The notes under the pieces: model-generated
Database searches by the model: none
What the model was told of the DNA's origin: nothing
The model's input: the letters and a program-made list of their open reading frames with translations, nothing else
Program-made: the position numbers and the translations under genes
Assembly (NCBI GenBank): GCA_003153975.1
Contig: PMBZ01000020.1
Coordinates: 22,490 to 57,954, forward strand
Reading direction: 5' to 3'
Length of the DNA: 35,465 bases
From: Hyphomicrobiales bacterium
GTDB lineage: Bacteria > Pseudomonadota > Alphaproteobacteria > Rhizobiales > Rhodomicrobiaceae
Shown here: positions 27,196 to 35,465 of the stretch, one piece after another
How the letters are laid out: each line of letters opens with the position of its first letter
Numbering within the stretch: position 1 is the first letter of the stretch

Positions 27196-28275
27196 GTGCT
27201 CCTCAAGGACTTCGATTTCGAGTTGCCGAAGACGGCAATCGCGCTAAGGCCCGCCGCGCCCAGGGACGCGGCAAGGCTGCTTGGCGTCGACCCGCGTGGC
27301 GGCAATCCCTTCCTGGAAGCGCGAGTCCGGGACTTGCCGGCCTATCTAAGGCCCGGAGATGTCATGGTATTCAACAATACCAAGGTGCTCCCGGCTGTGC
27401 TTAGCGGGGTCCGGCCGCCCAGGAGCGATGACGCACCGGCGGTAGAAGTCTCCCTGACGCTTCTCGAAAGACAGGCGGATGGCGCGTGGCAGGCATTCGC
27501 ACGCCCCGCCCGGCGATTGCGAGTTGGGGATGCCGTAATTCTGGGGGCCGGGGAAGAGCAGGCGGCGCTCAGGATAACGGGGAAAGAGCCGGACGGAGCA
27601 GTAACGGTTGTGGCCGCCGGCGCCGGGCAGAGCGTTGAAGCCCTGATGGCAAGGTTCGGGGCGATGCCCCTTCCGCCATATATCGCCCGCGAGGCCGATG
27701 ACCGCGACTTTACGGATTATCAAACCGTATACGCGAGCAGGGAAGGTGCTGTCGCGGCGCCTACGGCCGGGCTTCATTTCACGCCGGAACTCCTTGAGCG
27801 TCTGACGGCAAGGGGCGTGCGTTCAGCCTTCGTGACCCTGCATGTCGGCGCGGGCACGTTCCTTCCCGTAAAGACCGAAAATGTCGCCAGTCACCACATG
27901 CACGCGGAGCATTGCGACATCGGGGCCGAGACCGCGGGCCTTATCAACGAATGCCGCGAGCGCGGCGGCCGGGTCGTGGCGGTGGGGACAACCTCGCTGA
28001 GGCTGTTGGAGACGGCGGCGCGAGAGGATGGCTTCATTGGTCCCTATCGCGGCGAAACCCGGATTTTCATAAAGCCTGGCCATCGTTTCCGCATAACGGA
28101 CCTGCTCCTGACGAACTTCCACCTGCCAAAGTCCACGCTCTTCATGCTTGTTTGCGCTTTCGCTGGAACAGCGCTGATGAAAAATGCCTATGCTCTCGCC
28201 GTGGCAGGCGGTTTCCGGTTTTATTCATATGGCGACGCTTGCCTGCTCCACCGCGCGGAAAGTGAAATAGTGTGA
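27196..28275 (+). CDS. queA: S-adenosylmethionine:tRNA ribosyltransferase-isomerase
   Basis: [63 protein letters not shown]; followed by tgt. Confidence 0.96.
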   Translation: MLLKDFDFELPKTAIALRPAAPRDAARLLGVDPRGGNPFLEARVRDLPAYLRPGDVMVFNNTKVLPAVLSGVRPPRSDDAPAVEVSLTLLERQADGAWQAFARPARRLRVGDAVILGAGEEQAALRITGKEPDGAVTVVAAGAGQSVEALMARFGAMPLPPYIAREADDRDFTDYQTVYASREGAVAAPTAGLHFTPELLERLTARGVRSAFVTLHVGAGTFLPVKTENVASHHMHAEHCDIGAETAGLINECRERGGRVVAVGTTSLRLLETAAREDGFIGPYRGETRIFIKPGHRFRITDLLLTNFHLPKSTLFMLVCAFAGTALMKNAYALAVAGGFRFYSYGDACLLHRAESEIV

Positions 28276-29426
28276 CATCTGCATTTTCATTCAAGCTACT
28301 GGCGACCGATGGCGGTGCGCGCCTGGGCGAGATCGGCACGCCGAGGGGCACGATCCGTACACCCGCCTTCATGCCGGTGGGCACAGCCGCGACCGTGAAG
28401 GCCGTTTTCCTCGACGATGTGAGGAGAACCGGCGCCGATGTTATTCTCGGCAACACCTATCACCTGATGTTGCGGCCAGGGGCGGAACGCGTCGCCCGGC
28501 TTGGCGGCCTGCATCGCTTCATGCGGTGGGACGGGCCGATCCTCACGGATTCCGGCGGCTTTCAGGTCATGTCGCTCAGCCAGCTCCGCACCGTGACAGA
28601 GCAAGGCGTCAGCTTCCGCTCGCATATCGACGGCGCGCTTTACGATCTAAGTCCGGAGCGCTCGATCGAGGTGCAGAACCTGCTTGGCGCGGACATTCAG
28701 ATGCAGTTCGACGAATGCACGCCGTTCCCCGCGACCTTCGAGGAAGCTGCCCGCTCGATGGAGCTTTCCTTGCGTTGGGGCGAGCGTTCGCTGGCTGCAT
28801 TTCGTGAGCGGGCGCCGGCTGGCCGTGCGCTGTTCGGCATCGTACAAGGCAGCGTCTATCCGGAACTTCGCACACAATCGGCGCAGGCGCTCGTGGCCAT
28901 GAATTTCGATGGATACTCCATCGGCGGTCTTGCGGTTGGCGAAGGGCAGAACGCGATGTTCGAGACGCTTTCCCATACCACCCCGCTGCTTCCCGAGGGC
29001 AAGCCTCGTTATCTGATGGGAGTGGGAACGCCGGCGGACATTATTGGCGCGGTCGAGCGCGGTGTCGATATGTTCGATTGCGTGATGCCTACGCGCTCAG
29101 GCCGGCACGGTCAGGCCTTCACGTGGAGTGGCAAGTTAAACATGCGCAATGCCGTCCATATGGAAGACATGCGGCCGCTCGACGAAACCAGCGAATGCCC
29201 CGCCGCGCGCGACTACTCGCGAGCCTATATTCATCATCTCCTGCGCGCGGGCGAGTATCTTGCGCCCATGATCCTGAGCTGGGCCAATACGAATTTTTAT
29301 CAGGAATTGATGGCCGCGATCCGGCAATCGATACGCGAAGGCAATTTTGCAGAGCTTGCGGCCCGTGTCCGCGGCGCCTATCCCTCTGCGGAAAGCCATA
29401 CACATGCCGCCACCTCGAAGGGCTGA
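28272..29426 (+). CDS. tgt: Queuine tRNA-ribosyltransferase
   Basis: [66 protein letters not shown] overlap with queA. Confidence 0.97.
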   Translation: MTSAFSFKLLATDGGARLGEIGTPRGTIRTPAFMPVGTAATVKAVFLDDVRRTGADVILGNTYHLMLRPGAERVARLGGLHRFMRWDGPILTDSGGFQVMSLSQLRTVTEQGVSFRSHIDGALYDLSPERSIEVQNLLGADIQMQFDECTPFPATFEEAARSMELSLRWGERSLAAFRERAPAGRALFGIVQGSVYPELRTQSAQALVAMNFDGYSIGGLAVGEGQNAMFETLSHTTPLLPEGKPRYLMGVGTPADIIGAVERGVDMFDCVMPTRSGRHGQAFTWSGKLNMRNAVHMEDMRPLDETSECPAARDYSRAYIHHLLRAGEYLAPMILSWANTNFYQELMAAIRQSIREGNFAELAARVRGAYPSAESHTHAATSKG

Positions 29427-29496
29427 GGTGTAGCGCCACGGGCGCTGGCAGTGCAGGCAAATCCCGCGACTATCGCTTCAACTTGTCCATGCGGAT

Positions 29497-29535
29497 GGCT
29501 GCATGAACGCTGGCCTGAGCCGGCGCCATGCAGCC
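29497..29535. terminator. Extended hairpin between convergent tgt and the downstream minus-strand gene, possible bidirectional terminator
   Basis: GGCTGCATG-aa-CGCTGGC-CTGA-GCCGGCG-c-CATGCAGCC; 9-bp outer stem and 7-bp inner stem with one G:T. No long U-tract. Confidence 0.5.
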
Positions 29536-29552
29536 CCATCGCGTGTCCTATT

Positions 29553-30674
29553 CTATTTGACTTCCGTACCCGCCGGGTTGTTTTTCTGGGCAATCAGCAA
29601 ATTCGACGGCTTGCCCCAGTGATATCCGACCGAGAAGTCGAGCGGTGCCGGGTGTTCTTTGCGGTAGAGTTCCCACAGCTTGGGCTGATCCGCGTGCCAG
29701 AATTGACGGATCGGGTGCAAGTAGGTTCCATAGGGCCGGAGCTTCCAGTCCGCATCGCCCAAGTACTTGACCGGGATGCCGGTGTCGTCTTGCAGGATCG
29801 CGACGCTGTTCTTGAGCAGAAAGTCCCGGACATCCGAAAATCCAGGGTTATGCAGGAGATAGGAGGCACTCTTTACAAGGCTGTCGCCCGTGCCGAACTC
29901 CTGGCAGAATTTCAGGTAGCCGCTCGCGGCCACACCTTTGTTTGAAAGGTCGGTCCTGAAATAATACAGCGTGCGTTCCTGGCCGTCGCTTCCCGCGTAA
30001 ACGATCTTTACGCCCGATGCGTAGCTTTTCACGCCGGCTTCGTCTTGAGGGTGCGGCTTGCCCTCCGTGTCCAGCGCGATCAGGCTCACGTCATGGATCG
30101 TCTTTCCGGACCGTGCCAGGAACAGATAGATCACGGGCAACGTGCCGTAGAGCCTGCTGCGGGAAAGCTGGGAGCCCATCTCGCTGGTGATGAAATAGCC
30201 GTGCTTCAGCAGGTTGCCGAGCGAAGCGCGGATGCCGCCAAGCTGGCCGCTCATGGCGCGCGCGTTGATGTCGCCAGCCTGCGGTATCGGGCCGGGGGGC
30301 TCAAGGCCGCTCATGATGATGGTCTTCGCATTGGGGAAGAATGCGTCGGCGTACAAAATATCGGGGCCGCTGAACATGTAGTAGAGGGTAGCCTGCGACT
30401 GCTTGACGTTTTCGGTGGACCAGGCTCTGACCTTGGAAAGGTTCTTGTCCTCAAACTCTTTCCAGCTCGTGTTAAAGAAGGCCTCGTGCCGTTTCCATTC
30501 GGCGTCGGCCGTAAGTGCCGCGAGCGGTGAATCGGCCGAGGGACGCATGCCCGCGATGAAATGCGCGATGTCGTCCGCCGTCTTGCCGTCAGCCGCGAAG
30601 GCGCCACTTGCAGCTAGAATCAGAATCGCAAAAGCGAGCGCGAGATGTTTCGCGAGTGAATTCACTAAGGTCAT
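29553..30674 (-). CDS. Secreted protein of unknown function
   Basis: Clear signal peptide (LALAFAILILAASGAFAADG), 373-aa ORF; no family recognised by eye. Confidence 0.75.
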   Translation of the reverse strand: MTLVNSLAKHLALAFAILILAASGAFAADGKTADDIAHFIAGMRPSADSPLAALTADAEWKRHEAFFNTSWKEFEDKNLSKVRAWSTENVKQSQATLYYMFSGPDILYADAFFPNAKTIIMSGLEPPGPIPQAGDINARAMSGQLGGIRASLGNLLKHGYFITSEMGSQLSRSRLYGTLPVIYLFLARSGKTIHDVSLIALDTEGKPHPQDEAGVKSYASGVKIVYAGSDGQERTLYYFRTDLSNKGVAASGYLKFCQEFGTGDSLVKSASYLLHNPGFSDVRDFLLKNSVAILQDDTGIPVKYLGDADWKLRPYGTYLHPIRQFWHADQPKLWELYRKEHPAPLDFSVGYHWGKPSNLLIAQKNNPAGTEVK

Positions 30675-30689
30675 TGGCCAGGAAGTCTC

Positions 30690-32060
30690 CTATGGCGCCT
30701 TGCGCCCGTGTCTTACCGAGATCGCGTATAAAAGAAAACCCGCAAGCATGGTGCAGAAGCTGGCCAGGGATTGCAGCGGCCGCACCGTGGCGAGGTGAGT
30801 AAGCACAAAAAGCGTTACAGCCAAAAAGATAAATGGAGTCGCCGGGTAGCCCCAAGCCTTGTATGGCCTTGGCAGATCCGGCTGGCGGAATCTTAGCACG
30901 ATTACGCCAAGAACGGTAAGGAAGGAGCTGAATGTCAAGGCGAACTGAATAAAGTCGAGCACTGCCTCGAAATTTTGCATCAGCAAGAGAGCCGCCACGA
31001 CGGCGAGCTGAGATAAAAGGGCTACGGCCGGCACGCCGTTTCCGGTTTTCCTCGCGAAAACCCGCAGCAAGGGGATGTCCTCGCCCATCACCATGGTGAC
31101 ACGCGGCCCAATCCACATCATTGCGCTGATGGATGAAACAAGCCCGATGCAGATAAATGCCGCGACCACACGGCCGCCCGCCTCGCCGAATATGTGCCGC
31201 CCGGCAATCAGTCCCACATCGATCTGCCCTTTCAACTCGTCGATAGGCGTGGTGTACAGGAACACGGCGTTCAGCAGTACATAGAGGCCGGTGACGATCA
31301 CAAGGGATGCGATGATGGAGCGCGGCAGGCTCTTGTGGGGCTCGTGGATTTCACCCGCGATGTAGGTTGCCGCGTTCCAGCCGGAATAGGCGTAGAGCAC
31401 GAAAACGAGGCCGATCGCGAATGGCGTGCCCGTGATGTATCCAAAATCAGCGGCCGACGGAACGAATGAAATGTTTTGCGGCTGTCCCCAAACCAAGCCG
31501 GCAATAATCAAGACCGCGATCAGGCCGAGCTTCATGAACGTCGATATGTTCTGAAGTATGCTTCCCCGGTGAGTGCCCGACAGGTGAACGAGCGAGACCA
31601 GGATCGTAACCCCAAGGCCCAAAACGAGCGGAGGGGAGCCTGGCACCACCCCGGCGAAATATTGGCCGAAAGCCATGGCCGCGAGTGCGACCGGCGCCGC
31701 GAATCCAACCGTTGCCGAAATCCAGCCGGCAAGAAAGCCGATGGCTGGATGGAAGGTGCGGGATAGAAAATTATATTCACCGCCCGAGCGGGGAAAAGCC
31801 GCCGCCAGCTCGGAGTAGGAGAGTGCGCCGCACATCGCGACCACGCCTCCCACCACCCATAACATCAATAGGGCAAAGCCGGAGGGGATGTCCCGGACCT
31901 GGAAGCCCAGGCTGGTGAATACGCCGGTACCGATCATGTCGGCCACGGCCAGCGCTAGCGCCGTGACCGCGGAAACCCTCGGAATCTCGAACAGCCGGGC
32001 GCCGGCGGTGTTTACACCATCGGGGGCCGGCTCCTGAATAGCAGCTGATGCGTCGCTCAT
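30690..32060 (-). CDS. APC-family amino acid permease
   Basis: ALALAVADMIGTGVFTSLGFQ, YSELAAAFPRSGGEYNFLSRTFHPAIGFLAGW; about 12 TM helices. Confidence 0.93.
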   Translation of the reverse strand: MSDASAAIQEPAPDGVNTAGARLFEIPRVSAVTALALAVADMIGTGVFTSLGFQVRDIPSGFALLMLWVVGGVVAMCGALSYSELAAAFPRSGGEYNFLSRTFHPAIGFLAGWISATVGFAAPVALAAMAFGQYFAGVVPGSPPLVLGLGVTILVSLVHLSGTHRGSILQNISTFMKLGLIAVLIIAGLVWGQPQNISFVPSAADFGYITGTPFAIGLVFVLYAYSGWNAATYIAGEIHEPHKSLPRSIIASLVIVTGLYVLLNAVFLYTTPIDELKGQIDVGLIAGRHIFGEAGGRVVAAFICIGLVSSISAMMWIGPRVTMVMGEDIPLLRVFARKTGNGVPAVALLSQLAVVAALLLMQNFEAVLDFIQFALTFSSFLTVLGVIVLRFRQPDLPRPYKAWGYPATPFIFLAVTLFVLTHLATVRPLQSLASFCTMLAGFLLYAISVRHGRKAP

Positions 32061-32326
32061 GCAGAGGTCTTACCAAGCCTTCGTGTTTTCAACAATACCG
32101 GGCGCTCTTAGTGTTCCGGTAGTTGCCCAATGGCAACTTGGACTGGGCGAGCCCTCGGTGCTATGGTAGCGCGCGTTTCCTGTAAAAAGCCCTTCGCGGT
32201 CAGCGCCCAGTATCCGGCGCTCATGATATGGACACGATTCCCCTGTAAAAGCGGCGCAATATCCGATGACGGGGCGGGCTGGCTTGAGTGAATGAATTGA
32301 TGCAAGCAGCAGCGGATTGCTGGTGG

Positions 32327-33484
32327 ATGATTCAAAATAGGTTACACTTACTTCGCTATCCGGCGGTCATCTTGCTTAGCGTTTTAGCTTGTGCGTGCAG
32401 AAATGACGCCAATAGCTTAGAATTCGTCCAAGAGAACGCGCGGCCAAGCGCAAGCGTTGGCGGAGAAGGCGTGCCGGTTGCCGACCGGCTCAACAGAATG
32501 GCAAAACAGGGTTTCCAGAAACCGGCCCCCGCCCCAGAAGCGGTGGAAGCCGGGTTTATACCTGTGAAGATGGTCAAGAAGGCGGCTACGATAAAAGCCG
32601 AGCCCCCTCTCGCTCCGCTGCGGCATACACGGACCAAGCTGGCGGAGTTAGAGAATGGGCCGTTTCCCTATCATGGCACGGTTCCAAGCACAGGGCGGCC
32701 TTTTCTGGACGTAAACGAGGACGGCCGGCGCGGCCATCGCACATTCAGCGGTACTGTCTACTGGGAAGACAAGACCTATGGCGACAGCAAGACCCTCCTG
32801 CATATACCGAAAGGCTTCGACGTACGGCGTCCGTCGCTCATGGTTGTCTTTCTCCATGGCCACGGGGCGACGCTTCAGCGGGATGTAATCAGCCGCCAGC
32901 GGGTGCCCGAGCAGGTTTCCGAATCGGGGGTGAATGCAGTTCTGGTGGCGCCCCAGCTTGCATCCGATGCGGCGGACTCGAGCGCCGGCAAACTTTGGGA
33001 GCAGGGCGGCTTCCGCCGCTACCTGGAGGAAGCGAGCGCCGAGCTGGTCAAGCTGCACGGCGATCCGCGCTCCAAGCGGGTGTTCGACACGATGCCCATC
33101 GTGATCGTCGCCTATAGCGGGGGGTATATGACCGCGGCCTCTTGCATCAAGCAGGGCAACGTTGGGGAGCGGGTGCGCGGCATCGTGCTGCTCGATGCTC
33201 TTTATGGAGACGTCGACACCTTCGCGAGCTGGATTTCGTCGCGGCAAAAGGCCTTCTTCGTGAGCGCCTTCGCGAATTCGACGAGGGCCCACAACTCGGA
33301 GCTTCAGGAAATCCTCAAAGGCCGCGACGTGTCCTACAATACCTCGCTGAAGGGACAGCTCAGGGGCACGGTCAGCTTCATCTCGACGGCGCCCGAGACC
33401 GAGCACAGGGACTTCGTGACCCGCGCATGGGCGCATCATCCGGTGAAGGATTTGCTGCTAAGGCTGAAGGCCGAAGCGCGCTAG
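32327..33484 (+). CDS. Putative lipoprotein with alpha/beta-hydrolase-like domain
   Basis: LLSVLACACRN lipobox; VVFLHGHGAT, nucleophile-elbow-like IVAYSGGYMTA, LLDALYGD, TEHRDF. Start GTG 32288 or ATG 32327. Confidence 0.7.
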   Translation: MIQNRLHLLRYPAVILLSVLACACRNDANSLEFVQENARPSASVGGEGVPVADRLNRMAKQGFQKPAPAPEAVEAGFIPVKMVKKAATIKAEPPLAPLRHTRTKLAELENGPFPYHGTVPSTGRPFLDVNEDGRRGHRTFSGTVYWEDKTYGDSKTLLHIPKGFDVRRPSLMVVFLHGHGATLQRDVISRQRVPEQVSESGVNAVLVAPQLASDAADSSAGKLWEQGGFRRYLEEASAELVKLHGDPRSKRVFDTMPIVIVAYSGGYMTAASCIKQGNVGERVRGIVLLDALYGDVDTFASWISSRQKAFFVSAFANSTRAHNSELQEILKGRDVSYNTSLKGQLRGTVSFISTAPETEHRDFVTRAWAHHPVKDLLLRLKAEAR

Positions 33485-33500
33485 GGCGAAGCTTGGCCTC

Positions 33501-34685
33501 CTATGCTGTCCGGGTCCACGCTTTAAGCCTGCGGGCCGCCTCGCGCATATTCTCGAAGGTGCCCGCATAGCTGAAGCGCACGAAATGCCGCCCCTCGGCC
33601 TCGTCGAAATCGATGCCGGGCGTGGCGGCGACGCCGGTCTCACTCAGCATCCGCCGCACGAAGCCTTCGCTGCCGTCCGTCAGGTGCGCGACGTTGGCAT
33701 AGAGATAGAACGCACCGTCGGCGGGCGCGAGGCTGCCGAAGCCCGTTTCTGGCAGCTCGTTGAGCAGCATTTCCCGGTTCCTGGCATACGCGGCCTTATA
33801 TGCCTCCAGCTCTTCCGTGGCGTCGAAGGCGGCGATGGCGCCAAGCTGCGAGACGGTGGGCGGCGCGATATAGAGGTTTTGAGCGAGGCGCTCGAAAACG
33901 CGCGTCAGCCGCTCCGGCACCACCATCCAGCCCACGCGCCACCCCGTCATCGAATAATATTTCGAGAAACTGTTGATGACGACGGCGTCATCCCAGTAGG
34001 AGAGGGCAGTGGCGGCTGGACCCGAATAGGTGAGGCCGTGGTAGATTTCATCCGAGATGAACCAGGAGCGGGTTTCCCGCGCCGCCTTCACCAGGTTTTC
34101 AAGCTCCGCCGGCCGAAACATCGTGCCCGTGGGGTTGGCGGGGCTGGCCAGGAGCACAGCGCTTGCCTCGCCGCTGTCGAGCACCAGGCGTGCATCCTCC
34201 GCGCGTGGCAGGAAGCGGCTTTCCGCCCGAGCCGGCAAATGAACTGGCCGCAGCCCCAGCACCCGCGCGATTTGGCGGTAGCAGGGATAGCCTGGGGCTG
34301 GAAGCGCGATCCCCTGGCCTGGATCGAGCAGGGCAAGAAAGGCGAGGATGAAGCCCGCCGAAGATCCAGTGGTTACGACGATCCGCGATGGCGCGATCTC
34401 GAGTCCGTAGGTGTCGCGGTAATGCCCGGCAATCCGCTCGCGCAAGCCAGGGTGGCCGAGCGCGTCGGTATAGCCCAGCGGGGCGCCCGCTATGGCCTTC
34501 ATCGCCGCTTCGCGCACAAGCCGGGGCGCCGGTGTTCCAGGCTGGCCAACCTCCATGTGGACAGTGTCCTCGCCGGCAGCCTGGCGGGCGTTCGCATCCC
34601 TCATGAAATCCATTGCGACGAAGGCGCTGATAGCGCTCCGCAGCGACGGCGGGATCGTTCCGCGATCCGTAGCGCGCTCTGTCAT
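33501..34685 (-). CDS. PLP-dependent class I/II aminotransferase
   Basis: HMEVGQPGTPAPRLVREA, YTDALGHPGLRERIAGHY, LASPANPTGTMF, SDEIYHGLTYSG, VINSFSKYYSMTGWRVGWMV (PLP lysine). Confidence 0.94.
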   Translation of the reverse strand: MTERATDRGTIPPSLRSAISAFVAMDFMRDANARQAAGEDTVHMEVGQPGTPAPRLVREAAMKAIAGAPLGYTDALGHPGLRERIAGHYRDTYGLEIAPSRIVVTTGSSAGFILAFLALLDPGQGIALPAPGYPCYRQIARVLGLRPVHLPARAESRFLPRAEDARLVLDSGEASAVLLASPANPTGTMFRPAELENLVKAARETRSWFISDEIYHGLTYSGPAATALSYWDDAVVINSFSKYYSMTGWRVGWMVVPERLTRVFERLAQNLYIAPPTVSQLGAIAAFDATEELEAYKAAYARNREMLLNELPETGFGSLAPADGAFYLYANVAHLTDGSEGFVRRMLSETGVAATPGIDFDEAEGRHFVRFSYAGTFENMREAARRLKAWTRTA

Positions 34686-35408
34686 TCAGGCTCCTGGTAT
34701 GCTGCGCGGCGGGGTCCGCGGGAAACGATCCGGCGCAAGCGCTTTCCCGTGGGAACTTGCGCGGCGAGCTGGCGGGCCGCCTGGCGGTAACGTCCGGCTA
34801 ACTCTACCATAGCTCTTTTTGCCACTTTTCGGCTACTCCAGGATGATGCCCGCTTTCGAAGCAATATAGCAGAAAAAGCCGAGGTAGTCGTTAAGTGCGC
34901 CATGCTATTAATATATCGTGCAAAACAGTGTCCTAAGGGGTTTGGCTGCTAGCCCGGTCTTGTTAAGAGCCAATATTAGACTATATTTAACGGGGTTTTG
35001 AACTGCGGAAATCGGCCGCCCAAAACAAGAAAAAATCAGCAGAAATGCGCGTCTGGAACACATGTGGCCCGTGCGTTTACCGCGTGCGTATTTACCATGA
35101 TAAGCTCCCACCCGAAATCAACCCTTCGTTAATGCGGCGGCGGAAGCCGCGGAGCACCGTTCTTCGTCGCTGGCGGCCGTTTGGCCGCGGCGGCACTGCA
35201 TGCCCCGGTTTGGCCGGGAGGCCGAATTCGCCCAGCCGGATGGCGGACGCAAGAGCGCGCGGCTGCGCGCTTGGCACGGCTCCCTTATTGCCGCAATCCG
35301 CGGACGGATGAAAACAGAGCTGCCAAGCTTCGCCAGCGTTTGGGCTTCCCCCTCACTGGTACTTCGTAGCCCTGGCAGCAATGACCAATGGGGGGCGCTC
35401 AAGGCCGG

Positions 35409-35465
35409 GACCGGACTTACGGACCGCCGGCGATACCGTCTCTTACCGGGAGTTTAGCGCTCCTC
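35409..35465 (-). repeat. Conserved non-coding motif copy B (reverse orientation), reaching the right edge
   Basis: Reverse complement GAGGAGCGCTAAACTcCCGGTAAGAGACGGTatCGCCGGCggtCCGtAAGT matches copy A at 518-574. Confidence 0.7.

Noticed and set aside
35118-35402. 94-aa minus-strand ORF in the right flank
   Set aside because: Basic, low-complexity composition with no domain; the region is better described by its hairpins.

Overview
This is a GC-rich alphaproteobacterial chromosomal window, probably Hyphomicrobiales/Rhizobiales-like. That placement is inferred from gene content and order and was not tested. Left to right it holds: a non-coding flank with a conserved motif; a frameshifted 'transporter suffix domain' gene; a TPM-domain (YgcG-like) protein; a NarL/NarX-type two-component system divergent from a two-module DUF2380/DUF3280-like secreted protein; murJ; two small secreted proteins; an alpha-2-macroglobulin (YfhM-like, CAEQ thioester) with pbpC; a small ClpX-type zinc-finger + HTH protein divergent from hopanoid genes hpnB-hpnC-hpnD-hpnE; SOS-boxed ssb; gyrA-coaD-two cyclophilins-queA-tgt; a secreted protein of unknown function; an APC permease; a putative lipoprotein alpha/beta-hydrolase; an aminotransferase; and a hairpin-rich non-coding right flank. 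Most genes are ordinary housekeeping. The strongest unexplained signals are: (i) a nested, exactly symmetric 54-bp dyad (TTGTCAGG-N6-TTGACA-N14-TGTCAA-N6-CCTGACAA) between the ClpX-type zinc-finger/HTH gene and hpnB; (ii) a ~57-bp conserved non-coding motif present in inverted orientation near both ends of the window; (iii) three copies of a mosaic palindromic repeat, two of which end in the ribosome-binding region of the next gene. No CRISPR array, rRNA, tRNA or recognisable transposase was seen.
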